DNA of 64,000 bases from assembly GCF_003231285.1 (NCBI RefSeq), contig NZ_QKNS01000009.1, positions 173,338 to 237,337 of the forward strand, given 5' to 3'. The translations under genes were made by a program, and so were the position numbers. The notes beneath the pieces are model-generated. The model ran no database searches. It was not told where the DNA came from and saw only the letters and a program-made list of their open reading frames with translations. Source of the DNA: Hymenobacter sediminis. Lineage in GTDB: Bacteria > Bacteroidota > Bacteroidia > Cytophagales > Hymenobacteraceae. How positions within the stretch are numbered: the first letter of the stretch is position 1; the number at the start of each line of letters is the position of its first letter. Below are positions 1 through 8,596 of this stretch, piece after piece.

Positions 1-1
1 G

Positions 2-964
2 TATTCACTGGTTACGCGGGCGGCCTATGGGCAACCCGCCGTACTGGGGGAAGCCCTACCCGAGCGTAATGGCACCCAGTTTTTTGCGGGTGGTGCAGCC
101 GCTTTTCGCTACCGGCAGTTTGCTATTGAAACCAATGGCGAAGTAAAAGTAGAAACCGACATCAACGAAATAGAATACAAGCTTAATGGTATTGCCCGCT
201 TAGGCCCGCTGAGCGGGGAATTGCTGCTAACTCAGTACGCGCCCACGCTTACGGAAATGGAGTTCTATGGAAACCACTACCGCTGGGGGGAAACCAAAGA
301 CCGCGAGCTTTTTAGCCGGCCCGCCGATACGCTGAACACAAGTCAGCAGTTAACTCTGCAAGACTTCAAGAACACTCAGGTGCAGCAGCTTCGGGTTCGG
401 CTAGCGCAGCAGCTGGGTCGGCACTATCTAGAAGGGGTAGGGACTGTGGCTAACATCAGCAACCTGATCTACTACAACCAGCAAGCCATACCGGAGCAGC
501 GTGACGTGGCCCAGCAACTAATCATGCTGATGGCGCGCTACCGGGTAAACTTTGGGCGCTTTGTGTGGGATACCCAAGGTACGTATACCCTTGGTGCTGA
601 AGACAATGTTGAAGGAATTCGGGTGCCGAAAATAGTAGGCGATTCCCGCTTCTACTACCAAGGGTTCATCTTCAAAAAAGCGCTGCTGACGCAGGTAGGG
701 GTGCAGGGCTACTTTCAGTCGCGGTGGAAGGCTTACGACTACAGTCCCAGCACCCAGCAGTTTTACCTGCAGGACCACTTCACTATCCGCAACACGCCGC
801 TGGTGGATGTATTCCTAAGCGGGGACATCAAAACGGTGAGCATATTCCTGAAAATGGCTTACGTTAATCAATTTTTGCCCCAGTCAGGCTATTTCACTAC
901 ACCCTACTATGTGGGAATGCCACGGCGTGTCCAGTTCGGTATTCGTTGGCAGTTCTTTAATTAA
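2..964 (+). CDS. Putative outer-membrane porin (Porin_10-like), C-terminal part
   Basis: The reading frame is open from the first bases of the window, so this is the 3' end of a longer gene; the TTG at 221 is not its start. The visible part is rich in alternating aromatic/polar strands and ends in Arg-Trp-Gln-Phe-Phe-Asn, an aromatic C-terminus typical of outer-membrane barrels recognised by BAM. The last strands (LFLKM-like segment, then 'YFTTPYYVGMPRRVQFGIRW') resemble the 'putative porin' family common in Cytophagales (from memory of the family). It would sit in the outer membrane; the substrate is unknown. It is followed by a 139-bp gap before miaE. Confidence 0.7.
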   Translation, partial: YSLVTRAAYGQPAVLGEALPERNGTQFFAGGAAAFRYRQFAIETNGEVKVETDINEIEYKLNGIARLGPLSGELLLTQYAPTLTEMEFYGNHYRWGETKDRELFSRPADTLNTSQQLTLQDFKNTQVQQLRVRLAQQLGRHYLEGVGTVANISNLIYYNQQAIPEQRDVAQQLIMLMARYRVNFGRFVWDTQGTYTLGAEDNVEGIRVPKIVGDSRFYYQGFIFKKALLTQVGVQGYFQSRWKAYDYSPSTQQFYLQDHFTIRNTPLVDVFLSGDIKTVSIFLKMAYVNQFLPQSGYFTTPYYVGMPRRVQFGIRWQFFN

Positions 965-1103
965 TTCCTAAGTCATTGCAGTAAAGCCTAGCGAAGGAAG
1001 ACCAGGCAGGCCCGGAACCACACTGCGGGTTTGGGCCGTTGCGAGGGGTAGCCGCCCCATCTATATCTACCTTCGGTTCGCTTTATTTTCTGCGTAAAAA
1101 GTC

Positions 1104-1700
1104 ATGAAAGAGAAAACTATTCTGAAGCTAAAGCTGAACTCTGACCCACGGTGGGTGGATATTGCCAGCAAGAACATCGTGGATATTCTGGTTGACCATG
1201 CCTATTGTGAGCAGAAAGCTGCCAGCACTGGTATTTCGCTGATTGTAAAGTACCCGGAGAAAACCCGGCTGGTAGAAGAGCTAACAGCGTTGGTAGCCGA
1301 GGAGTGGGAGCACTTTACGCGCGTGTTGCAGGAGCTGCGCAAGCGTGGCCACGAGCTGGGCCGCCCCCGCCGCGACGAGTACGTGGTGCAGCTAATGACC
1401 CACGTCCGGAAGGGCGGCGCCCGTGAGCGGCAGCTGATGGACCAGCTATTGGTAAGCGCTCTGATAGAGGCCCGTAGCTGTGAGCGGTTCAAGCTTTTGT
1501 GGAAGCACATTCCGGACCCAGAGCTAAGCCAGTTTTACTACGAGTTGATGGCTTCTGAAGCCGGTCACTTTGTGAGTTACGTGGACCTGGCCAAGGAATA
1601 TTGTGACCCTACGGAGGTAGACGCGCGGCTGCAGGAACTGCTGAAAATAGAAGGGGAAATTGTGACCAGCCTACCCGTTCGCGACGACCGAATGCACTAG
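1104..1700 (+). CDS. miaE: tRNA-(ms[2]io[6]A)-hydroxylase (MiaE family)
   Basis: A cytosolic non-haem diiron enzyme that hydroxylates the isopentenyl group of ms2i6A37 in tRNAs reading UNN codons. The 198-residue length fits the family. Candidate iron ligands are visible in ferritin-like order: Glu36 (in DHAYCEQKA), Glu67 and His70 (EEWEHF), Glu122 (IEARSCERF), Glu152 and His155 (SEAGHF). A TACCTTCG box at 1069-1076, one mismatch from the Bacteroidota -7 consensus TAnnTTTG, could be its promoter. The gene appears monocistronic. MtaB (8597-9937) in this window also modifies tRNA position 37 but on a different pathway. Confidence 0.88.
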   Translation: MKEKTILKLKLNSDPRWVDIASKNIVDILVDHAYCEQKAASTGISLIVKYPEKTRLVEELTALVAEEWEHFTRVLQELRKRGHELGRPRRDEYVVQLMTHVRKGGARERQLMDQLLVSALIEARSCERFKLLWKHIPDPELSQFYYELMASEAGHFVSYVDLAKEYCDPTEVDARLQELLKIEGEIVTSLPVRDDRMH

Positions 1701-1791
1701 CACAATAAGAATCTACATTCTGTAGCTTGGCTTCATTCCATTCGGCACAAGATGGTTATATATTAGCCGCCGTATTTCCAGGCTCAACCGA

Positions 1792-2262
1792 ATGAAAAAA
1801 CTACTACTACTTTTCTTTCTGTTTCTACCAGGCTGGCTGAAGGCACAGGATACTGCAAGCCCCGCAGCCGCCACCATTAACTTCTGTGGCCTCGATCTGA
1901 AGGTGCCTACTGGCTGTACGCCTGAGTCGAAATACTCGGTGCGTTGCCAAGATTACCAGATGACCTGGATGTATCTGGACTATAGCATGCTACGCACCTT
2001 CCCGGATCAATTTGTGCAACAGGTACAGAAGAAGCACAAGCATGTGGAGCGCCAGCCGCTGGAATGCTTTATCCTGGATGCACCTGCAAAAGGATACCGC
2101 CTGAGCTACCCCACCGAAACCGGTGGTATGGCTTACGAACTGATTGCTTACGGAACGGCCAAAGGCCAGCCTGTAATGGTTCAGTTAACGCTCTCGACAG
2201 ATCCTGATAAGACGGCCGATTTGCCCGAGCTACCCCGCCAGATCATTCGTCTGACGAAGTAG
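1792..2262 (+). CDS. Exported protein of unknown function
   Basis: The 156-residue protein starts with a classic Sec signal peptide (MKK, then a Leu/Phe-rich core, cleavage likely after LKAQ). The mature part has three Cys (in NFCGLDL, TGCTP and VRCQD) plus one near residue 85, so disulfides in the periplasm are possible. No recognised domain. The gene is tail-to-tail with the GH2 gene, with only 15 bp between stop codons. Confidence 0.6.
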   Translation: MKKLLLLFFLFLPGWLKAQDTASPAAATINFCGLDLKVPTGCTPESKYSVRCQDYQMTWMYLDYSMLRTFPDQFVQQVQKKHKHVERQPLECFILDAPAKGYRLSYPTETGGMAYELIAYGTAKGQPVMVQLTLSTDPDKTADLPELPRQIIRLTK

Positions 2263-2277
2263 CCCGAACTCGCCGCT

Positions 2278-4119
2278 TTATTTATCGGAAGAAGCGGCAT
2301 CTTCAGCCGCCGACTTGGAGGCCAACAGGCCCGCCGGTACGGAAAGCTCGCCAGTATGGAAGTCAATTAGGCCGTTGCGTTCATCCTCGATGTTAGTGGC
2401 CTGGGTATACACGTCGCCGGCAATGGGGCGCTTACGCAACTCCTGCTTAAACTGACGGATACGCTCGGTGCGCTCATCAGAGCTTTGCGGTCCGCCGTAA
2501 TCGGCAAAACCAAAGCCGCCCCACTCGCTCACAATCAGGGGCTTCTGACGGCCGTAGAAGAATGGGTCGCCGATAACCAAGGGAAGTACCGCCACGTTGT
2601 CAAGGTCGCCCTGTACCATGCGGTCCAGGAGTTCGGCCCAGCGCGGTAGCTCCGGCGTGTACACGTGCGCCGTCAGCAGGTCAGATTTCAGGCGTCCTTC
2701 CTGCGAAATATGCTGCCAGCCATCGTTGTCAACCACCAGAAATTGTGGGTGATTGATGTGCATGTAGTGGTACATATCCACGATGTAGCGCCGGGTTTTG
2801 GCATTGGTGGCAATGTCCTGGGCCCCCCAGTCCTCGTTGTATAGGCTCCAGATAACAATGGAGGGGTGCGACTCAATCAGGGCCAGCATCCGGAGTAGTT
2901 CCGCCTTGTGGTTTTCGCGACTCTTGGGGGTAGAGGAGTGAGGGCTGGGTACTTCTACCCAGAGCAGCAAGCCTAATTCATCGGCCAGATTATAAATGCG
3001 AGGGTCAACCCCAGCAATGTGTACCCGCACTAGGTTGCAGCCCAGCGCTTGCATGGCGTGCATGTGCCGCTGCATCTCCTCAAAAGTGGCCGTACCCGGC
3101 TGGTACAGAATGCCATCGAGATAGATGGGTTCGTTGTTGAGATACACATAGGTACCGCGCGACTCTATTTTGCGCAGACCAAAGTGGGTTTCTATTTCAG
3201 CTGAGTAGCCTTCACTATCTATCAGTTGAGCTACCAAGCGGTAGAGGTTGGGGGCCCCCGGCGCCCAAAGCTTGGCGCCGGCCAATTCCATTACCACCCG
3301 TTGCTGCCGCTGCCCAGCTTCCAAGCGCAGTGGAAAATCGGCGGTGGCCAAGGGCTGGGGGGTAGGCGCTACCTTATCAAATACCTGCAGGCGTAGCGTG
3401 TACAGCCCGGGGTCGTGGATGCGGGTAGTGAGGTTGAAGCGCACCATTTGGTCCTCGATAATGCTGTCCACACCCACGCGTGAGCGGAGGCGGTTGCGCT
3501 CTACCATTTCCAGCCACACGCTGCGCACAGCCCCTGTGTAGGTTTGGTACCAGATGCCGCCGCGCTTATATACGTGCGACTCCTGCTTACCCCGCGTCGT
3601 GTCGGCATCCATCGTATCGACGATGCGGACGGTGAGGCGGTTTACGGGCCGCAGATGCTCCTCGCGCAGCTCAAAAGAGAAAGAGGTGTATTCGCCGTAG
3701 TGTACCTGTTCGCCCTCAATAGTGCTGAGCAGGAAGCCATTAAGCCACACCCGCGTTTCGTAGCCGCAGGCCCCGAAAGTTAGCTGGAACAGGGAGTGGG
3801 TGCCATCGTCGCCGCGCTCGGGGAGAGGAAACTCCCGCTCATACCAAACCACTACCTTATCCTGCCATCGGGGGGCATCGGGCTGGCCCTGGGCCATGTG
3901 CTCTTCCACCGAGCCCGGCCAGTTGGCCGTTTGCTCATAGGCGTGCGTCAGGTACCAACCGTCGCGCAGGCCAGTGTCATCGGGGTCTACGGCAAAGCGC
4001 CATTCCCCGTCCAGTAGCAGATAATTATTAGAGCGCAGAACCGCGCGTGGCAACGGATTAGCCGTCCGGACGTCGTTCTGAGAGGTAGAGAAGCCGTAAT
4101 TAGAGGCAGGAGAAGGCAT
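2278..4119 (-). CDS. Glycoside hydrolase family 2 protein (beta-glucuronidase/beta-galactosidase-like)
   Basis: A retaining glycosidase of about 613 residues with the GH2 order: N-terminal sugar-binding jelly roll (including the 'WLNG' element), central Ig-like domain, then a TIM barrel. The acid/base Glu lies in 'WSLYNEDWG' and the probable nucleophile in 'IVSEWGGFG'. No signal peptide is evident, so it is probably cytoplasmic or periplasmic by another route. I chose the ATG at 4117-4119 over an in-frame ATG 78 bp upstream because the extra 26 residues do not look like family sequence. The exact substrate cannot be told. No polysaccharide-utilisation susCD pair lies nearby. Confidence 0.82.
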   Translation of the reverse strand: MPSPASNYGFSTSQNDVRTANPLPRAVLRSNNYLLLDGEWRFAVDPDDTGLRDGWYLTHAYEQTANWPGSVEEHMAQGQPDAPRWQDKVVVWYEREFPLPERGDDGTHSLFQLTFGACGYETRVWLNGFLLSTIEGEQVHYGEYTSFSFELREEHLRPVNRLTVRIVDTMDADTTRGKQESHVYKRGGIWYQTYTGAVRSVWLEMVERNRLRSRVGVDSIIEDQMVRFNLTTRIHDPGLYTLRLQVFDKVAPTPQPLATADFPLRLEAGQRQQRVVMELAGAKLWAPGAPNLYRLVAQLIDSEGYSAEIETHFGLRKIESRGTYVYLNNEPIYLDGILYQPGTATFEEMQRHMHAMQALGCNLVRVHIAGVDPRIYNLADELGLLLWVEVPSPHSSTPKSRENHKAELLRMLALIESHPSIVIWSLYNEDWGAQDIATNAKTRRYIVDMYHYMHINHPQFLVVDNDGWQHISQEGRLKSDLLTAHVYTPELPRWAELLDRMVQGDLDNVAVLPLVIGDPFFYGRQKPLIVSEWGGFGFADYGGPQSSDERTERIRQFKQELRKRPIAGDVYTQATNIEDERNGLIDFHTGELSVPAGLLASKSAAEDAASSDK

Positions 4120-4264
4120 AATGGCAACGTTGGTGTGAATGCTACAAACGAGTTTGGTGCCCAGCTGGATACCTGACCTAACAGATAAAATGCACAAACC
4201 CCAAAACAGACGTACTGCTTCGGGGTTCGTTTATGTTACAGTAGCACGCGTAACCTGTTGCCTA

Positions 4265-5542
4265 TTAGGTTTTTTGCTTTTTCTTCTTGGCAGCCGGGAA
4301 CAGAATGTTATTCAAAATAAGCCGGTAGCCAGGAGAGTTAGGATGCAGGGCTAAGTCGGTAGGTTCTTCTTCGACAAAGTGCTGGTAGTCCTCGGGGTCG
4401 TGGCCGCCGTAAAACGTCCAGGTGCCCTTGCCGAGCGTGCCGTGCATGTAGCGTACCTCACCCGAGGCCTTGTTGTCGCCCATCACCACCACGTCGGGCT
4501 TAATCAGGGACTTACGGAAGGCTGTGGTCTGGCCCATAAACCCTTTAACGGTACGCTCATGATTCTGAGTGAGCATGGTGGGCACGGGGTCGTATTTGGC
4601 CGAAAACGTAAAGAGCTGAAAGTAGTCGTTGTCTTCGTACACGCGTCGCTCCCGCGGATCCATATCAATGTCGGAGTACTCATACTCCATGGGGTCGCGC
4701 ACCAGATGGAAGTTCTGGAAAGCCAGAGTGCGGTTAAAATTGAGCTTCTGCTGCGCCGCCGGATCGGCAGGGTCGCCGTCGTACATGCTTTCCACCATAT
4801 CAATTCCTAGCCCCGCCAGCGCAATATCGTAGGAGTCGGTGGCGGAGCACATGGCAAACTGAAAGCCGCCGCCGGCAATAAATTCCTGCATCTTCACCAC
4901 CACCGCGGCCTTCATCTGGCTGACCTTGCTGAACCCATTGCGCTTGGCAGTAGCTTCCGACTCGCGTTGCTGCTGCTGATACCAAGGGCGGCTGCTGTAG
5001 CTGCGATAGAACTTGCCGTACTGGCCCGTAAAGTCTTCGTGGTGGAGGTGAAGCCAATCGTACTTGGGCAGGTCGCCGCGCAGTACTTCGTCGTCGTAAA
5101 TCTGGGTGTAGGGAATTTCGGCGTAGGTCAGCACCAGGGTTACGGCGTCGTCCCAGGGCTGCTTGCCCTTGGGCGTGTACACGGCAATCTTAGGCACCTT
5201 CTCCAGCTTCATCACGTCCATGTTGGCGTTGGGGTCAGCTATTTCAGAGAGGATGCTGGTGTATTGAGCCTCACTGATTACCTGGTAGGTCACGCCGCGT
5301 ACGGCCAGCTCGTTTTCGGCACCGGGAGCCACCGCGCAGGCAAAGGACCCGCCCCGATAATTCAGCAGCCAGTCCACTTCCACCTGCTTGCCTAGCAGCC
5401 AGTAAGCGGCCCCATAAGCTTTCAGGTGTTCCTTCTGGGTGTTATCCATCGGGATGAAAATGTGGTTGGCCCAAGCTGCCAGGGGCCGAAGCGCCATGGC
5501 TGCCAGCAGCAGAAGCAGAGCAAACAGACGAGAAAGGATCAT
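4265..5542 (-). CDS. Exported class-I glutamine-amidotransferase-like protein (often labelled 'asparagine synthetase B')
   Basis: A 425-residue protein with an N-terminal signal peptide (MILSRLFALLLLLAAMA..., cleavage near AAWA). The body has a GATase-1-like look: a possible nucleophile elbow 'FQFAMCSATDSYD' after 'IAGGG', and a histidine-rich 'YDWLHLHHEDFTG'. Homologs in Bacteroidota are widely annotated as asparagine synthetase B, but none of the AsnB hallmarks (N-terminal catalytic Cys2, SGGxDS pyrophosphatase loop) is present, so that name is probably wrong. It is likely periplasmic. Ends in a Lys-rich tail (AAKKKKQKT). Function unknown. Confidence 0.6.
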   Translation of the reverse strand: MILSRLFALLLLLAAMALRPLAAWANHIFIPMDNTQKEHLKAYGAAYWLLGKQVEVDWLLNYRGGSFACAVAPGAENELAVRGVTYQVISEAQYTSILSEIADPNANMDVMKLEKVPKIAVYTPKGKQPWDDAVTLVLTYAEIPYTQIYDDEVLRGDLPKYDWLHLHHEDFTGQYGKFYRSYSSRPWYQQQQRESEATAKRNGFSKVSQMKAAVVVKMQEFIAGGGFQFAMCSATDSYDIALAGLGIDMVESMYDGDPADPAAQQKLNFNRTLAFQNFHLVRDPMEYEYSDIDMDPRERRVYEDNDYFQLFTFSAKYDPVPTMLTQNHERTVKGFMGQTTAFRKSLIKPDVVVMGDNKASGEVRYMHGTLGKGTWTFYGGHDPEDYQHFVEEEPTDLALHPNSPGYRLILNNILFPAAKKKKQKT

Positions 5543-5795
5543 ATTATACAGGCAAAAGGGGGAGTCTGCAGCAAGGCTTTACCGCTGACGGTGAGGTAGT
5601 AGATGAACACCGGCTATGGAAGCTGCATTGTCAGAAAAATCCGTTTCTATGCGTACTTCTAAAGGTAGCAAATGCCGGTGGGAGTTTACGTGAAACCGCT
5701 TACCTTGCACGACCGGTGGCGGTGACCTAGGGCCATTCGCCGGCCAGATAAAGCCGCCTACCATCTCCTGCCCGCGCTTACCCGCTGCCCTTCCT

Positions 5796-7034
5796 ATGCA
5801 TCTGCTGGAAAACATCAAAGAGGCTTTTCGTTCCATCAAAAGCAACCTGCTGCGCACCATCCTGACGGCCCTCATCGTGAGCATCGGCATTATGTCGCTG
5901 GTAGGCATCCTGACGGCCATTGATGTAATGAAATCCTCCCTGAATCAGACGTTTGCCAGTCTGGGGGCTAACTCCTTTGAGATGAAGGCCAAGGGGTATA
6001 ATAACCGCTCCCGACGGGGTGGGGTGAAAGGCAAGCTATACCCACCCATTACGCTGCTGCAGGCCAAAAAGTATAAACAGGCTTTGGGCGACGAAGCGCA
6101 GGTAGGCGTGTCAGCTTTTATTTCGGGCGCTACCGAGGTAAAGGCCAACGGCAAAAAAACGAACCCCAATATTCAGGTCGTGGCCGGCGACGAAAATTAC
6201 CTCCGCATCCAGAGCTATAATCTGGGTACGGGACGGACATTCTCACCACTAGAGCTGAACAACGGCACCAACGTAGCCATTATTGGATCCGAAGTGAAAG
6301 ATAAGCTTTATGCCTCGGGCAACGCGCTGAACAAGTACGTGTACCTGATGGGCCGCCGGTTTCTAGTAGTGGGGGTGCTAGAGAAAAGCGGCAGTAGTGG
6401 CCAGGGTGGCGGCGCCGACCGGCTGGTGCTGATTCCCTTGGAAACGGGCAATCAGCTACCCCGTCAGCGTGAGCTAACCTTCGATGTGAAAACGGCCACG
6501 TCCAACCCCGGCGAGCTGAACTACCTCACCGGGCAGGCCACTGGCATTATGCGTGCCGTGCGCCACGATGCCTTGGGCCAGGAAGACAGCTTTGAGGTAG
6601 AGCGTTCCGACTCCTTGGCAGCTAAGCTGGATGAACTTTCCGGGGGGCTGAAGATAGGCGGGTTCCTGGTTGGTTTTATAACCCTGCTCGGTGCCAGCAT
6701 CGCCCTTATGAATATCATGATGGTGTCGGTTACGGAGCGCACCCGCGAGATTGGGATTCGCAAGGCACTAGGCGCTACTTCCTTTCAGATCCGTCAGCAG
6801 TTCCTTATTGAGGCTATTGTAATTTGCGTGATGGGCGGTCTGTTAGGCATTGTGCTGGGGGTAGGCGGTGGCAACCTGCTCACCGTGTTTATGGAGCAGG
6901 GAGGTTTTATTGTGCCTTGGCTTTGGATGTCGCTTGGGTTGCTGATCTGCGTGACGGTAGGCCTTGCCTCAGGTTATTACCCGGCCAGCAAAGCCGCCGC
7001 CCTCGACCCTATTGAGTCGCTCCGCTTCGAGTAG
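5796..7034 (+). CDS. ABC transporter permease, MacB/FtsX type
   Basis: A 412-residue inner-membrane protein with the MacB-PCD/FtsX architecture: a first TM helix near residues 20-45 (ILTALIVSIGIMSLVGILTAI), a large periplasmic domain of about 230 residues, then three TM helices in the last 130 residues separated by the conserved 'ERTREIGIRKALGAT' coupling loop. The end 'ASKAAALDPIESLRFE' is the usual FtsX terminus. No ATPase gene is adjacent, so the partner MacB-like ATPase must be elsewhere. Likely role: mechanotransmission for export of a lipoprotein, peptide or drug; the cargo cannot be inferred. Confidence 0.85.
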   Translation: MHLLENIKEAFRSIKSNLLRTILTALIVSIGIMSLVGILTAIDVMKSSLNQTFASLGANSFEMKAKGYNNRSRRGGVKGKLYPPITLLQAKKYKQALGDEAQVGVSAFISGATEVKANGKKTNPNIQVVAGDENYLRIQSYNLGTGRTFSPLELNNGTNVAIIGSEVKDKLYASGNALNKYVYLMGRRFLVVGVLEKSGSSGQGGGADRLVLIPLETGNQLPRQRELTFDVKTATSNPGELNYLTGQATGIMRAVRHDALGQEDSFEVERSDSLAAKLDELSGGLKIGGFLVGFITLLGASIALMNIMMVSVTERTREIGIRKALGATSFQIRQQFLIEAIVICVMGGLLGIVLGVGGGNLLTVFMEQGGFIVPWLWMSLGLLICVTVGLASGYYPASKAAALDPIESLRFE

Positions 7035-7894
7035 AAACAGGGGTAGGAGGGAGCTCAGAAGTAACGCCACCGGATGGGTTTGCATCTGGGTGGGACGCGC
7101 CTTGCAGTGGGTTGGAGGCTCAGGTATGGGGTAGTATAGAGAGAAGCGGATCCACGTTATACATGTGCCATCCCAAAGCCCAGCGTTTAGGTTCTTTAAG
7201 TCCGCTCGCTCAACAATGGCAGCGGCTGGCGCGTCAGCTAACAGTCCATTATTAACTATAAGCTTGGTGTAGAAAAATCAATAGCCAGCCCCAGCGAATA
7301 CCTTACAACGTGGTGCTACAGTACTCTTGTGAGCGAGGTAATGGCAGAGCACTGACAGTGGACGAACTGGTATTACTACAAAGTGCTCCTGAACAATAGC
7401 TGCCGGTCGTCTTCGCAACTTATACAGGCATGCCATGGCCTAAATGCGTCGGCAACCTGTCATTTAGAGTTCAACCCTCGCACAGCCTGTCACCTTACGT
7501 AGGGTAAGCCAACAACTGCAGGAAGCACTAGCTGATGTAGTAGCTGAGCACAGTAACAAAGCCGCTACTATCGCCTCATGCAACTGAACAATGCAGCCTG
7601 ACGGGATGGAAGACTATTTTTAGAAATGGGTCGACTCTCGATATAGCAGCAGCTAGAATAAAAGTCTTTATCGCAGAAACTAATGCCCTGGCTTGATAGC
7701 GTACTCAGGATATGTAATGCGTTATGATTTCGAGTTTCTACAGATATATACCTAGTTTATATGATCAGTTAACCGGAACTAAAGCAGCGCGAGCTGTAGG
7801 TTTCAATGCAATCTATGTCAATCATCAGTTACGAATAAAAATGCGCGAGATTTTAAATGATAATTGTACATTTGTATATAATAAGCATTTGGTT
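7035..7894. other. 860-bp stretch with no convincing gene
   Basis: No reading frame with coding character was found. Short frames are interrupted on both strands. Composition drifts from GC-rich (first 100 bp) to AT-rich (last 250 bp). A frame opens at 7724 and runs into the next gene, but its first 57 codons lack protein-like character and contain the promoter-like box of that gene. It may be a decayed gene region. Confidence 0.5.
7867..7874 (+). promoter_or_regulatory. Bacteroidota-type -7 box (TACATTTG)
   Basis: TACATTTG matches the TAnnTTTG -7 consensus and lies 20 bp before the ATG at 7895, which would leave a very short leader. No clear TTG -33 box was seen. It supports 7895 over 7724 as the start of the downstream gene. 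Confidence 0.45.
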
Positions 7895-8515
7895 ATGGCA
7901 AGCACTGAAACAGTAGGACAACGATTTGTAGCCTTGATTTCTCATTTGGGGATATCAAAGAATGCATTTGCCACATCCCTGGATAAGACTGCTACCGTAA
8001 TACAACATTTGGTAGAAGAAAGGAATAAGCCAGGTTTTGACCTTTTGTGTAAGGTATTTGAGGTTTATCCATATATATCAAAAGATTGGCTGTTGCAAGG
8101 TGTGGGACCTATGTTAAATACGGAAGGAGCACCAGCACCAGCACCAGCACCAGCAGTGTCTTCTACCATTCCATTGGCTGTTGAAGAAAGTGTGGCTCCT
8201 GTTTCAGTTTCACCTGAAGTTGCTGCTATACCAGTAGAAAATACGGCACCTGCGGCTCCCGTTACAGCTCCAACTGCTGTTCCGGTAAGCTCACCAGTTG
8301 CTCCTGCTCAGCCACAAGCTATAACGGAACCAACTCTGGGCGCCGCGGCCCCCACGCCAGCTACTACCCCCGATACCAGTTGGCAAACGGCGCTTTATAC
8401 CCAGCAGATGGCTCACCAACTGGCCCTAGCTGAATTGCGCAACCAGCATTTGCAAGAGCAGCAGCGTCTGATGCAGCAAATGATGGATTTAATGCAGCGC
8501 CAGCTTACTCGATAG
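7895..8515 (+). CDS. XRE-like HTH protein with Ala/Pro linker and Gln-rich coiled coil
   Basis: The 206-residue product has three parts: residues 1-75 with a Cro/C1-like helix-turn-helix look ('GQRFVALISHLGISKNAFATSL... PGFDLLCKVFEVYPYISKDWLL', ending 'GVGPML' as in many Bacteroidota repressor-like proteins); residues 80-160 a low-complexity Ala/Pro/Val/Thr linker with an APAPAPAPA run; and residues 165-206 an amphipathic Gln/Leu/Met-rich helix likely to form a coiled coil. Probably a DNA-binding oligomer. The start is the ATG at 7895. The HTH part is AT-rich, whereas the last 180 bp are GC-rich, as if two segments of different origin were joined. Confidence 0.6.
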   Translation: MASTETVGQRFVALISHLGISKNAFATSLDKTATVIQHLVEERNKPGFDLLCKVFEVYPYISKDWLLQGVGPMLNTEGAPAPAPAPAVSSTIPLAVEESVAPVSVSPEVAAIPVENTAPAAPVTAPTAVPVSSPVAPAQPQAITEPTLGAAAPTPATTPDTSWQTALYTQQMAHQLALAELRNQHLQEQQRLMQQMMDLMQRQLTR

Positions 8516-8535
8516 CCAAATATATCTGGCGATAT

Positions 8536-8579
8536 AATGCAAAAGCACCCGACCACTTATGGTCGGGTGCTTTTGCATT
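8536..8579. terminator. Bidirectional terminator between HTH gene and mtaB
   Basis: A perfect 20-bp inverted repeat with a CTTA loop (AATGCAAAAGCACCCGACCA and its complement), with A-rich start and T-rich end, between two converging genes. Confidence 0.85.
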
Positions 8580-8596
8580 TGGGTAAAATGGGTGAT

